A stretch of 64,000 nt of DNA. Source: Gaiella sp. (lineage in GTDB: Bacteria > Actinomycetota > Thermoleophilia > Gaiellales > Gaiellaceae). Below, piece by piece: positions 1 through 8,917 of the stretch (its first letter is position 1; every line of letters starts with the position of its first letter). The DNA lies in contig JAOSJZ010000001.1 in NCBI GenBank assembly GCA_027493885.1, forward strand, positions 1,854,622 through 1,918,621. The letters run 5' to 3'. The notes beneath the pieces were generated by a model, which was not told the origin of the DNA, searched no databases, and saw nothing but the letters and a program-made list of their open reading frames with translations. The position numbers and the translations under genes were made by a program.

Positions 1-135
1 GACCGTCAGGTCGAGATCCCGCTGGATGTCGAGCGCGAGGCTCGCCGTGAAGAAGAGCGGCAGCGCGTACGTCGCGACCGTCGCGACGGCGACCGTCATC
101 GCGTGCGCGTCGGTGGGGGCCGCGCGCCTCGTCAG
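1..135 (-). CDS. N-terminus of a probable MFS-type membrane transporter (partial)
   Basis: The gene runs off the left edge, so only about 45 N-terminal residues are visible. After a short polar start, the segment TYALPLFFTASLALDIQ reads as a first transmembrane helix, followed by a polar IQRDLDLTV-like turn as in major facilitator transporters. A CTG at 135-133 overlaps the paaK stop as CTGA, in line with the coupling used throughout this window. An in-frame ATG at 99-97 is the conventional alternative. Its place behind CoA-ligase and hydratase genes would suit uptake of the substrate they activate. The family call is an inference from one helix. Confidence 0.4.
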   Translation of the reverse strand, partial: MTRRAAPTDAHAMTVAVATVATYALPLFFTASLALDIQRDLDLTV

Positions 136-1394
136 CTCGATCGGTGGTCGAAGACGCGCTGCGTCTTGCGCTCGCTGCGCGGCAGGCTGCCCGGCTCGAC
201 GAGCTCGACCTGCGGCCGCACCGAGAGACCCTCGCGCAGCTGGTGGACGAGATCCTCCTGCAGCCCTTCCCGCGCCTCGGCCTCGACCCGCACGAGGAGC
301 ACGTCGCCGTGGCCGGGCTCGCGGTGGATGTGGAGCTGGTACTCGGAGCCGACGCCCTCCACGCGTGCGAGCACGCTCTCGACCTGGGCGGGGAAGACCG
401 CGACGCCCTTCACCTTCACCATGTCGTCCGTCCTGCCCGCCAGCTGGCCGATCCGCGGATGGACGTTCCCGCAGCGGCACGGCTCCGGATAGACGAACGA
501 GAGGTCGCGCGTGCGATAGCGGATCAGCGGCATCGCCTCCTTGCGCAGCGTCGTCAGCACGATCTCGCCCTGCTCCCCCGGCGCAAGAGCCTTCCCCGTC
601 TCGGGGTCGACGACCTCGACGACGTAGTAGTCCGACCAGGTGTGCATCCCCTCGTGCTCGGGGCATTCGATCCCGGTGCCGGGGCCGTAGAGCTCGGTCA
701 GCCCGTAGATGTCGAACGCCTCGATTCCGAGGAGGGCCCGGATCCGCTCGCGCACCTTCGGGCCCCATCGCTCCGAGCCGAAGATGCCGATCCGCGCAGC
801 AAGCTTCCCGGCCAGCCCGCGCTCCTCGACCGCCTCCGCGATCAGGAGCCCGAACGACGAGGTCGCGCACAGCACCGTGCTCTCGAAGTCGAGCATCATC
901 TCGAGCTGGAGCTCGAGGTTGCCGGGGCCGGTCGGGACGACCATCGCGCCGAGGCGCTCCGCCCCCGCCTGGAAGCCCGCGCCGGCCGTCCAGAGGCCGT
1001 AGCCGACCATCACCTGCACGCGGTCGTCCGGCGTGACGCCGGCCGTCTCGAAGCAGCGCGCGAACTGGTCGGCCCAGTCGTCGACGTCGCCGCGCGTGTA
1101 GGCGCACACCGTCCGCTTGCCCGTCGTGCCCGAGGAGGCGTGGATCCGCGTCACATCCGACTCCGGCACGCACGACCAGCCGAGCGGATAGCTGTCACGC
1201 AGATCCATCTTGGTCGAGAACGGCAGCCGCTCGAGGTCGGCGAGGCCCGTGATCGAGGCCGGGTCGACGCCGGCCCCCTCGAGATGGGCCCGCCACCACG
1301 GCGAGCCCTCGTATGCGTGCCGCACCGTCCAGCGGATCCCAGCGTCGGCGTCGCCGGGGGCGGGCCTCGCGTCGGGTGCCGCCGTCCCGGTCAT
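132..1394 (-). CDS. paaK: Phenylacetate-CoA ligase-like adenylate-forming enzyme
   Basis: This 420-residue protein activates an aromatic or other carboxylic acid to its acyl-CoA through an acyl-adenylate. The P-loop-like motif SSGTTGKRT lies at residues 87-95, with the YGLTELYGPG region mid-protein and the C-terminal RTDDMVKVKG hinge, all typical of the PaaK branch of the ANL superfamily. The ATG at 1394-1392 overlaps the stop of the enoyl-CoA hydratase gene as ATGA, so the two are translationally coupled. The length fits PaaK (about 430). The true substrate is unknown: PaaK paralogues act on many aryl acids, and no other phenylacetate (paa) genes are visible here. Confidence 0.85.
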   Translation of the reverse strand: MTGTAAPDARPAPGDADAGIRWTVRHAYEGSPWWRAHLEGAGVDPASITGLADLERLPFSTKMDLRDSYPLGWSCVPESDVTRIHASSGTTGKRTVCAYTRGDVDDWADQFARCFETAGVTPDDRVQVMVGYGLWTAGAGFQAGAERLGAMVVPTGPGNLELQLEMMLDFESTVLCATSSFGLLIAEAVEERGLAGKLAARIGIFGSERWGPKVRERIRALLGIEAFDIYGLTELYGPGTGIECPEHEGMHTWSDYYVVEVVDPETGKALAPGEQGEIVLTTLRKEAMPLIRYRTRDLSFVYPEPCRCGNVHPRIGQLAGRTDDMVKVKGVAVFPAQVESVLARVEGVGSEYQLHIHREPGHGDVLLVRVEAEAREGLQEDLVHQLREGLSVRPQVELVEPGSLPRSERKTQRVFDHRSS

Positions 1395-2182
1395 CAGCTC
1401 CCGGTGAACTTCGGCTCGCGCTTCTCGCCGAAGGCGGCGAAGCCCTCGCGGAGATCGTCGGTCTTCAAGAGCTCCCAGACCGCGTCGCCCTCGCGTTGCA
1501 GGCCCGAGGGCAGCTCCCGGCCCCAGCACTCGTAGACGAGCCGCTTGATCTGCCCGATCGCCCGCGTCGCCCCGCCCGCGAGCTGCTCGGCGATCTCGGT
1601 CGCGCGCGCGACGACACCGTCGTCCGGCACGACCTCGTTGACGAGGCCCCACTCCATGGCCTGCGCCGCGGGCACCTTCATGCCGGTCGCCATCATCCAG
1701 AAGGCGCGCTGCGTGCCGACGAGGCGGGTGAGCCGCTGCGTGCCGCCCGCGCCGGGGAGGAGCCCGAGCCCCGCCTCGGGCAGGCCGATGACCGCGCCCT
1801 CGCCCATCACGCGCACGTCACAGGCGAGCGCAAGCTCGCAACCCCCGCCGAGCGCCCAGCGCTCGATGGCGACGACGACCGGCTTCTCGAGCCGCTCGAG
1901 CGCGTCCTCCACCTCGACCTGCCGGCGCATGCGCCGGTACGTCTTGCGCGTGTGGTCGCTCATCACGCCGATGTCCGCGCCCGCGCACCAGCGGTCGTTC
2001 GCGCCGCGGAAGAGAACGGCACGGGCGCTCCCGTCCTCGGCCAGCATGTCGACCGCGTCCAGCAGCTCGTCGATCAGCTCCGGGCTCATCGCGTTCACGG
2101 GTGGGCGGCGGAGCGTCAGCGTGACGACGCCGGTCTCCGACCGCTCGATTCCCAGGATGTCGGTGCTCTCGCTCGTGGTCAT
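1394..2182 (-). CDS. Enoyl-CoA hydratase/isomerase family protein
   Basis: This 262-residue crotonase-fold enzyme is expected to hydrate or isomerise an enoyl-CoA in a beta-oxidation-like pathway. Both glutamates of classical hydratases are present: Glu116 in GGGCELALACD and Glu136 in LPEAGLGLLPGAGGTQR. The oxyanion-hole region CAGADIG lies near residues 66-72. The start is the ATG at 2182. A candidate -10 element, TAGATT on the minus strand, lies about 30 bases upstream in the 226-bp divergent spacer shared with the synthetase gene at 2409. It is the first gene of a coupled unit with the PaaK-like ligase. Substrate range cannot be read from the sequence. Confidence 0.9.
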   Translation of the reverse strand: MTTSESTDILGIERSETGVVTLTLRRPPVNAMSPELIDELLDAVDMLAEDGSARAVLFRGANDRWCAGADIGVMSDHTRKTYRRMRRQVEVEDALERLEKPVVVAIERWALGGGCELALACDVRVMGEGAVIGLPEAGLGLLPGAGGTQRLTRLVGTQRAFWMMATGMKVPAAQAMEWGLVNEVVPDDGVVARATEIAEQLAGGATRAIGQIKRLVYECWGRELPSGLQREGDAVWELLKTDDLREGFAAFGEKREPKFTGS

Positions 2183-2408
2183 GCCCGCTCGCCCTCGCTC
2201 TGTCGGTTTCCCACGAATCTACGCGAACGGGGGCCACGGCGACCGCACCAGGCGCAGCTCGGCAGCAGAGACCCGATAGAGTGGCTCGTCGTGTGTGGAC
2301 GTCCTGGCGTCGTGACCGAAGCTGACGCGGCGTCTCTCCACCTCCGACCGCCGCCTCTCGGACGCCCTGCGCGCGAGCGTCCCGACTGGGGCAGCGGCGC
2401 GGGGGGGC

Positions 2409-4007
2409 ATGAAGGCGCGCCTCGCGCCACCGCTCCCGCTCGCCGAGCAGACGGTGTACGGCGCGCTCACCCGCGGCGCCGATCGCTTCAGCGGGCGCGT
2501 GCTCCTACGGCACTCCGACGGCGAGCGGACGTATACCGAGATGCGGGAAGCGGTGGCCCGAACGGCCGGAATGCTTCGGGATGCCAGCGTGGGGCCGGGT
2601 GACCGTGTCCTCTTCGTCTCGGGGAACCGCGTCGAGATGCTCGACGCGTTCCTCGCCTGCGGCTGGCTCGGCGCCGCGTTCGTCCCGGTCAACGTCGCGA
2701 GCCGGGGCCCGCAGCTGGAGCACGTCGTCGCGAACGCCGACCCCCGCATCGTCGTCGCCGAAGCGGAGCAGCTCGAGCACCTCGCCGTGGTCGAGCCCGA
2801 GCTGGCCGCGCTCGAGCGCGTCTGGTGCCTGGACGGAGCGCCGGGCGGAACGCTCTGGGGCCGCCCGATCGACCCCGTCCCCGGCCCGGGCGAAGCCGCC
2901 GATCCGTACCCCGCGCGCCCGGGCGACACGCTCGCGGTGCTCTACACCTCGGGCACGACGGGCCCTTCCAAGGGCGTGCAGTGCCCGCACGCGCAGTTCT
3001 ACTGGTGGGGGATCCTCACCGGTCGCTACCTCGAGATCACGGACGAGGACACGCTCTACGTCACGCTCCCGATGTTCCACACCAACGCGCTCAACGCTTT
3101 CTGGCAGGCGATGCTCGCTGGCGCGACGTACTCGTTCGGACGCCGCTTCTCCGCCTCGGCCTTCTGGCACGAGGTGCGGGACACCGACGCGACCGTCACC
3201 TTTCTCCTCGGCGCGATGGTGCACATCCTGCTCAAGGGCGAACGGGGGCCGGCCGACCGCCACCACCGGCTCCGCTCCGTCCAGTCGCCCGCGACGAGCG
3301 CCGAGGCGGCGGAGGCGTTCCGCCGGCGATTCGGTGTGGAGCGCCTCGTGGACGGGTACGGATCGACCGAGACCACGTACGTGTTCTCGAACCACGAGGG
3401 CGGCTTCGTCCCGGCCTGTATGGGCCGCCCCGTGCCGGAGTTCGAGGCGCGCGTCGTCGACGAGCTCGACGAGGAGGTGGCAGACGGCGCTGCCGGCGAG
3501 CTCGTGCTCCGTCCGCGCGAGCCGTGGAGCGTGTTCACCGGCTACTGGCGGAACCCGGAGGCGACCGTCGAGGCCTGGCGGAACCTCTGGTTCCATACCG
3601 GCGACCGGGTCGTTCGCGACGAGCACGGCGTGTACCGCTTCCTCGATCGGCTCAAGGACTCGATCCGGCGCCGTGGCGAGAACATCTCCTCGATGGAGGT
3701 CGAGGACGTGCTCCAGTCGCATCCGGACGTCGTCACCAGCGCCGTCGTGCCCGTTCCCTCCGAGCTCGGCGAGGACGAGGTGATGGCGTTCGTCAGGCTC
3801 CGCCCCGGAGCCGATCCCGACCCGGAGTCGATCGTCCGTCACTGCGAGGGCCGGCTCGCGTACTTCGCGATCCCGCGTTACGTCGAGTTCGTCGACGAGC
3901 TGCCGGCAACCCCGAGCGGGAAGATCCGCAAGGTCGTGCTGCGCGGCCGCGGCGTCGGGCCCGCCACCTGGGATCGCGAGGCCGCCGGCGTGACGCTCCG
4001 GCGCTGA
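2409..4007 (+). CDS. AMP-dependent acyl-CoA synthetase (ANL superfamily)
   Basis: This 532-residue ligase makes an acyl-CoA from a free acid, ATP and CoA. Visible motifs are LYTSGTTGPSKGV (about 178-190, phosphate loop), YGSTET (about 317-322, adenine site), the DRLKDSIRRRGENIS hinge (about 413-427) and the C-terminal PSGKIRKV with the adenylation lysine (about 503-510). It resembles crotonobetaine/carnitine-CoA ligases and other medium-size acyl-CoA synthetases. The ATG follows a G-rich stretch that can act as ribosome binding site. It diverges from the hydratase-PaaK unit, giving the locus two different CoA ligases, so probably two acid intermediates are activated. Confidence 0.9.
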   Translation: MKARLAPPLPLAEQTVYGALTRGADRFSGRVLLRHSDGERTYTEMREAVARTAGMLRDASVGPGDRVLFVSGNRVEMLDAFLACGWLGAAFVPVNVASRGPQLEHVVANADPRIVVAEAEQLEHLAVVEPELAALERVWCLDGAPGGTLWGRPIDPVPGPGEAADPYPARPGDTLAVLYTSGTTGPSKGVQCPHAQFYWWGILTGRYLEITDEDTLYVTLPMFHTNALNAFWQAMLAGATYSFGRRFSASAFWHEVRDTDATVTFLLGAMVHILLKGERGPADRHHRLRSVQSPATSAEAAEAFRRRFGVERLVDGYGSTETTYVFSNHEGGFVPACMGRPVPEFEARVVDELDEEVADGAAGELVLRPREPWSVFTGYWRNPEATVEAWRNLWFHTGDRVVRDEHGVYRFLDRLKDSIRRRGENISSMEVEDVLQSHPDVVTSAVVPVPSELGEDEVMAFVRLRPGADPDPESIVRHCEGRLAYFAIPRYVEFVDELPATPSGKIRKVVLRGRGVGPATWDREAAGVTLRR

Positions 4008-4080
4008 GGGGGCGGCCAGCTCGCGCCGAGGGGATTCGAGGCCGATGTCGAGCGCGAGCCTCGATTCGGGCCCCGCCGTG

Positions 4081-5067
4081 TCACCGCACCACGGGCAGGA
4101 CGTCGCGGGCGAAGCGGGCGACCTGGCCAGGCTGGTCGAGCGAGGCGAAGCGACAGACGAACGCCGTCACGCCGGCCTCGGCGAAGCGGCGGATCCACGC
4201 GGCGACGTCGGCGGCGGTGCCCGCCGGCCCCCAGTCGGCCAGCGCGACCGCGTCGTTGAAGCCCGGGTAATAGGCGTCGATGTACCGCCGCTGCTCGACC
4301 AGCGCGCCCTCCACGGTCGCGCCGAGCGAGATCGTCACCTGGTAGGCGACCTCGAACCCCTCCAGGCTACGTAACCCGCGGAGCTCTTCGAGGAAGACCT
4401 CCACGTCCCCGGGATCCGAGGCCCGGCAGCATGTCATCCAGCCGTCTCCCAGCCCCGCGACGCGCCGCGCCGCCTTCGAGACTCCCTTCCGCTCGGTCGC
4501 GCCGATCGACGGGTTTGCGACCACCCAGATCGGCGGGGGGCTCTGCACCGGGAGCAGCGGCTCCGGCTCGGTTCCGGTGTAGAAGCCGATCTCCCCGTAG
4601 GGGAACAGCTCCCCCTCGAACACACCCCGGCCCTCGGCGAGCAGGGCCCGCACCACCCGCAACCCCTCCTCGAAGGTCTTCATCCGCTTGCGATGGTCGA
4701 CGCCGACGACCGCGAGCTCCTTCTTCACCGCGTCCTCGACCACGTTTCCCGAGCAGGCGCCCATCACCATCCGGCCGGCCGAGGCGACGTCGAGCGTCGC
4801 CCAGGCATGGGCGAGCTGCACCGGGTTGCGCATCGTCGTCACGAGGCACGCCGTCCCCAGCCGCACGCTCGAGGTTCGCTGCGACAGCGCCCCGAGGAGC
4901 GCGAGCGGCTCGTAGCGCGGCTTCGACAGCAGGCTGTCGCCGACCCAGACCGAGTCGAAGCCGGACTGCTCCACGAGCTCGCCCAGGTCGAGCAGCTGCG
5001 CCACCCCGTAGTCCGGAGCGATCAGCGCCTCGCGGTTGTTCAGATTCACCCCGATGTGCATGCTCAC
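4081..5067 (-). CDS. LLM-class flavin/F420-dependent oxidoreductase
   Basis: This 328-residue luciferase-like TIM-barrel protein contains the N-terminal VEQSGFDSVWVGDSLL pattern and the RLGTACLVTTMRNPVQLAHAWATLD region typical of the family. Enzymes of this type are F420- or FMN-dependent dehydrogenases or two-component monooxygenases. The GTG at 5067-5065 overlaps the hyuB stop as GTGA; an internal ATG at 5061 is possible. Coupling to HyuA/HyuB suggests one pathway step, for example oxidation of a ring or amide before or after hydrolysis, but that is inference. It ends 74 bases from the convergent acyl-CoA synthetase gene. Confidence 0.85.
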   Translation of the reverse strand: MSMHIGVNLNNREALIAPDYGVAQLLDLGELVEQSGFDSVWVGDSLLSKPRYEPLALLGALSQRTSSVRLGTACLVTTMRNPVQLAHAWATLDVASAGRMVMGACSGNVVEDAVKKELAVVGVDHRKRMKTFEEGLRVVRALLAEGRGVFEGELFPYGEIGFYTGTEPEPLLPVQSPPPIWVVANPSIGATERKGVSKAARRVAGLGDGWMTCCRASDPGDVEVFLEELRGLRSLEGFEVAYQVTISLGATVEGALVEQRRYIDAYYPGFNDAVALADWGPAGTAADVAAWIRRFAEAGVTAFVCRFASLDQPGQVARFARDVLPVVR

Positions 5068-6725
5068 CGTCCCAGGCCGTAGACGCGCCGCGCCGACTCG
5101 GGCGTGACGACGCCTTCGCGGACGTCCCGCTCGACGCTCTCTCGCGCGCGGTCGCGCGGATCGCCGACCCCGCCGCTGCCGGAGACGCGGAAGCTGACGA
5201 CGTCGCCGTGCGCGAGCCGTACGGCCTCCTTCGAGTGGAGCTTTCGCTCGTCTGCGCTGCCGGGATTGAGCACGATCTCACCGAGAGTGCCCGGCGCGCC
5301 GCCGTCCAACCCGTACGGCGCGAACACGTGCCTGTCGGTGAGATTGGAGAGGACGACGTCGTCGGCCAGCACGAGGATGTCCTTGCGGACACCGAGGCCG
5401 CCGCGAAACTGGCCCGCTCCACCCGAGTCGGGGATCAGCTCGTGTCGCTCGACCACGATCGGGTTGCGCGCCTCCTGGGCCTCGATCGGGATGTTCTCCA
5501 CCGAGACCACCGGCGACATGGCGTCGATCCCGTCCTTCGCCGAGCGCGCTCCGACACCGCCCATCACGTAGTCGTAGAAGATGAACTCCCGGCCGCGGCG
5601 CGGCTCGGTGCCGCCGAAGATCGGGTTCAGCCACTGGCCGCTCGCTGCGCATACCCGCTCCGGCACGGCATGGGCGAACGCACCGAAGAGGAGCTCGACG
5701 ATCCGCTGGTTCATGAGCGCACGGCCGCCGAGCGCGGCGGGTGGGACGGGGTTGAAGAAGCAGCCCGGCGGCGCGACGACGCTCACCGGTCGCAGCTGCC
5801 CCTCGTTCTGCGGGATCGTGTCACGCGTCGTGATCGCCTTTGTCGCCCAGTAGCAGTAGGCCTTGACGTAGGAGAGCGTGCAGTTGAGCGACGACGGGGT
5901 CTGCGGGTCGGTCCCGCTGAAGTCGAACACGATGCCGCCGTCACGGATCGTCACCGTCACCTCCATCCGGATCGGTGGCGTGCCGGGGCCGTAGTCGTCG
6001 ACGTGGTCGACGAAGCTGGCCGTGCACTCGGGGATCTCGGCCAGGCCGCGACGCACGGCCTCCTCGGAGCGATCGAGGATCTCCTCGGCCACCAGCCCGA
6101 CGAGCTCGGGGCCCCGCAGCGCGTACAGCTCGGCGAGCTTCGTCGCGCCGACATGGAGCGCCGCGCGCTGGGCCCGCATGTCGCCGAGCACCGCGTCCGG
6201 CACGCGCACGTTCGCCTCGATCAGGCGCAGGATCTCGTCCACGGGCTCGCCCCGCCGGTAGACGAGCGTCGGCAGGAAGCGCAGCCCCTCCTGCACGAGG
6301 TCGGTGACGCCGACCACCGCCTGGCTCCCGGGCGCCGGGCCGCCGACGTCGGTCAGGTGGACGCAGCTTGCGACGAACCCGACGAGCGCCGCGCCGACGA
6401 AGGCGGGGCTCATGGCGAACATGTCCGGCAGGTGGCCCGACCCCATGTACGGGTCGTTGAGGACGACGACGTCACCGGGCTCGAGACCCTCCGCCGGGTA
6501 CATCTCGAGCATGTGCCGGACGGCGTTCGGCATCGCCCCGAGGTGGGCCGGGCTCCGATTCGCCTGCGCGAGCATCCGTCCGTCGCGGTCGAAGACGGCG
6601 GTCGAGTAGTCGCCGCCCTCGCGGACCTGGTCGGAGTACGCGGTCCGCTGCTGAGCCTCGGCCATCTCCTCGGCCACCGCAGCGAGCCGGCCCCAGACGA
6701 CGGCGACGTCGAGCGGGTCGATCAC
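5064..6725 (-). CDS. hyuB: HyuB-type hydantoinase/oxoprolinase/acetone-acetophenone carboxylase subunit
   Basis: This 553-residue protein matches the HyuB family in length and motifs: the N-terminal segment VIDPLDVAVVWGRLAAVAEE, NDPYMGSGHLPDM, and a glycine-rich C-terminus with GGAGQFRGGLG and FRVSGSGGVGDP. HyuB proteins act with HyuA in ATP-dependent hydrolysis of cyclic amides (N-methylhydantoin, 5-oxoproline) or carboxylation of ketones (acetone, acetophenone). The start is a GTG at 6725-6723 overlapping the hyuA stop as GTGA, which implies stoichiometric translation. No other carboxylase subunits are visible, so the hydantoinase reading is slightly favoured. Confidence 0.88.
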   Translation of the reverse strand: MIDPLDVAVVWGRLAAVAEEMAEAQQRTAYSDQVREGGDYSTAVFDRDGRMLAQANRSPAHLGAMPNAVRHMLEMYPAEGLEPGDVVVLNDPYMGSGHLPDMFAMSPAFVGAALVGFVASCVHLTDVGGPAPGSQAVVGVTDLVQEGLRFLPTLVYRRGEPVDEILRLIEANVRVPDAVLGDMRAQRAALHVGATKLAELYALRGPELVGLVAEEILDRSEEAVRRGLAEIPECTASFVDHVDDYGPGTPPIRMEVTVTIRDGGIVFDFSGTDPQTPSSLNCTLSYVKAYCYWATKAITTRDTIPQNEGQLRPVSVVAPPGCFFNPVPPAALGGRALMNQRIVELLFGAFAHAVPERVCAASGQWLNPIFGGTEPRRGREFIFYDYVMGGVGARSAKDGIDAMSPVVSVENIPIEAQEARNPIVVERHELIPDSGGAGQFRGGLGVRKDILVLADDVVLSNLTDRHVFAPYGLDGGAPGTLGEIVLNPGSADERKLHSKEAVRLAHGDVVSFRVSGSGGVGDPRDRARESVERDVREGVVTPESARRVYGLGR

Positions 6726-8767
6726 GGAGCCGCCTCCACGTGGATCACGAGCGAGCCGTCGCGCGCGACCTCGACGCGGTCGCCGGGCAGCACGACCGTC
6801 GTCGTCGTCGTCTCGGCGACGAGACAGGGGCCCTCCAGCACGCTGCCCTCGTGCAGTGCGTCCCGCTCGTGGACCGCGACCTCGACGACTCCCGTCTCGG
6901 GAAAGTACGCGTCGCGCCGGCGGGGCAGCGCCGCGGTCCCCGCGTGGCGTCGCCCGCTGCCGCCGCCCCGTTCGACCGCGTCGCGCACGAGCGCCGCATG
7001 CCAGGTCACGGCCTCCACCGGCTGTTCGCCCCGGTAGCCGTACGCATGCTCGTAGCGCCGGTGGAACGCCTCGGCGATCGTGGCCGGATCCCGCTCCTCC
7101 GGGTCGATCGGGACGAGCAGCTCGTAGCCCTGGCCCGCGTAGCGCATGCCGAGCGCGAGGCGCAGCGTGCTGGTGCCGCCCGCGCCAAATGACCCGCGCG
7201 CGGCCTCTTCGACGAGCCCGGCGATCACCTGCTCGCACAGCTCTGCGGCGTCGGGACGGTCGAGCGGCACGAGCGCCGTCCGCGTCACCTCGCTCGACGC
7301 CGCCGCCTCGAGCAGGCCGCGCGCGGAGCCGCCGCTCGCCGCGAGCGGGACGATCGCGCGCCGGCAGCCGAGCGCGCGCGCCAGCCGTGGCCCGTGCGCG
7401 GGACCGGCGCCGCCGGTGCAGACGAGCGCGTGCTGCCGAGGGTCGAAGCCGCGGTTGATCGAGACGAGGCGGATCGCATGCTCCATGTCGAGCGTCGCAA
7501 CCTGATGGATGCCCCATGCCGCCTCCAGCCGCGTGAGGCCGAGCCCCACGGCCACGGTGTCGACGGCGCGGCTCGCGGCCTCGACGTCCAGCCGGAGGCC
7601 GCCCGCGAACGACCCGGCGTCGTAGTAGCCGAGCAGGAGATTGGCGTCCGTCACCGTCGCGCCCTCGCCCCCGCGGCCGTAGCACGCCGGCCCGGGATCG
7701 GCACCCGCGCTGCGCGGCCCCACGCGGAGCGTGCCCTCCCGCACCTCGGCGATGCTGCCGCCGCCGGTGCCGACCTCGACGAGGTCGAGGGCCGGGATGT
7801 CGACCGGCAACCCGCTCCCGCGCCGGCTGCCGACGCGCTGCAGCTCGAAGTACGTGGCCATCGCGGCGACGCCGCCGCTGACGAGGGCCGCCTTCGCCGT
7901 CGTTCCGCCCATGTCGAAGGAGATGACGTCGTCGTCGCCGAGCGACTTCCCGAACGCCGACGCGCCGACGACGCCCGCGGCCGGCCCCGACTCGAGGATC
8001 CGAACCGGCCGCTCCACTGCCTGGGCGACCGACGCAAGGCCCCCGCTCGACTGCATCACCCACACCGGCGCCTCGAGGCCGAGGTCGGCGAGCGCTCCGA
8101 CGAGGCGCTGCATGTACTCGGAGAGCGAGCGCGCGATGTACGCGTTGACGACGGCGGTGTTCGCCCGCTCGTACTCCCGTGCCTGCAACGAGACGTCGCT
8201 CGACGCAGTCACGACGGTATCGGGCAGCCGCTCGCGCAGGACGGCCGCGGCCCGCCGCTCGTGGGCCGGGTTGGCGTACGAGTGGAGGAATGCCACGGCG
8301 ACCGCCTCGACCCGGGCGGCCGCCAGCCGGCTCGCGACTTCCTCGAGCTCCGCCTCGGCGAGCGGAACGTGCACCGAGCCGTCGGCGAGGACACGCTCGG
8401 TCACCTCGAAGGAGAGCGAGCGCGGTACGAGCGGCTCGGGCTTCTCGAGCTGGACGTCGTACATGCTCCAGCGCAGAGCCCGCTGGATCTGGAGGACGTC
8501 CTTGAAGCCGCGCGTCGCGACGAGCGCGGTCCGAGGCCCCGAGCGCTCCAGCACCGTGTTGGAGCCACGGGTCGTCGCGTGCACGACCTCGGCCACGTCG
8601 CCACCCTCGACGCCGGTCCGCGCGAGTAGCGCCCCCACCCCCTCGACGATCGACTCCACGAGGGCGGAGGGCTGCGCGAGCACCTTCTCGAACGCGAGCC
8701 CACCGTCGTCGGTCGCCAGTACGAGGTCGACAAAGGTGCCGCCGACATCGACCCCCAGCCTCACCAT
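6722..8767 (-). CDS. hyuA: HyuA-type hydantoinase/oxoprolinase/acetone-acetophenone carboxylase subunit
   Basis: This 681-residue ATP-binding partner of HyuB begins with GVDVGGTFVDLVLA (residues 5-18), the actin-like phosphate 1 motif of the family. A second nucleotide motif, SFDMGGTTAKAAL, sits mid-protein, and TRGSNTVLER and GTGGGSIAEV are also family features. Length agrees with HyuA (about 680-700). The ATG at 8767 is preceded by a 150-bp gap containing a strong inverted repeat that separates it from the ABC transporter genes, so hyuA, hyuB and the LLM gene form their own coupled unit. Whether the pair hydrolyses a cyclic amide or carboxylates a ketone is open. Confidence 0.9.
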   Translation of the reverse strand: MVRLGVDVGGTFVDLVLATDDGGLAFEKVLAQPSALVESIVEGVGALLARTGVEGGDVAEVVHATTRGSNTVLERSGPRTALVATRGFKDVLQIQRALRWSMYDVQLEKPEPLVPRSLSFEVTERVLADGSVHVPLAEAELEEVASRLAAARVEAVAVAFLHSYANPAHERRAAAVLRERLPDTVVTASSDVSLQAREYERANTAVVNAYIARSLSEYMQRLVGALADLGLEAPVWVMQSSGGLASVAQAVERPVRILESGPAAGVVGASAFGKSLGDDDVISFDMGGTTAKAALVSGGVAAMATYFELQRVGSRRGSGLPVDIPALDLVEVGTGGGSIAEVREGTLRVGPRSAGADPGPACYGRGGEGATVTDANLLLGYYDAGSFAGGLRLDVEAASRAVDTVAVGLGLTRLEAAWGIHQVATLDMEHAIRLVSINRGFDPRQHALVCTGGAGPAHGPRLARALGCRRAIVPLAASGGSARGLLEAAASSEVTRTALVPLDRPDAAELCEQVIAGLVEEAARGSFGAGGTSTLRLALGMRYAGQGYELLVPIDPEERDPATIAEAFHRRYEHAYGYRGEQPVEAVTWHAALVRDAVERGGGSGRRHAGTAALPRRRDAYFPETGVVEVAVHERDALHEGSVLEGPCLVAETTTTTVVLPGDRVEVARDGSLVIHVEAAP

Positions 8768-8836
8768 CTACGGCACCCCCGGCTCCTCGAGCGAGCCCCG
8801 GACGTCCGGCCGCCGCCGCCCCCGCTCGAGCCCCCG

Positions 8837-8875
8837 CGTGGAGCCGCGAGCCAACCCTGCAGACGCGGCTCCACG
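8837..8875. terminator. Perfect 12-bp inverted repeat between the ABC operon and hyuA
   Basis: CGTGGAGCCGCG at 8837-8848 pairs exactly with CGCGGCTCCACG at 8864-8875 around a 15-base loop. It lies just past the permease stop on the minus strand and before hyuA. There is no T tract, as is common for actinobacterial terminators. It probably ends or weakens ABC-operon transcription; a regulatory site for hyuA is the alternative. Confidence 0.6.
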
Positions 8876-8917
8876 GTGCCCATCATCGAGTAGCCAAGGT
8901 GGCGCGGAGGACAGCGG

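Noticed and set aside
4431..7037. Long plus-strand open frame (868 codons) opposite the LLM and hyuB genes
   Set aside because: Arg/Pro/Ala-rich with no domain; the minus strand has full HyuB motifs. It is a GC-skew shadow.
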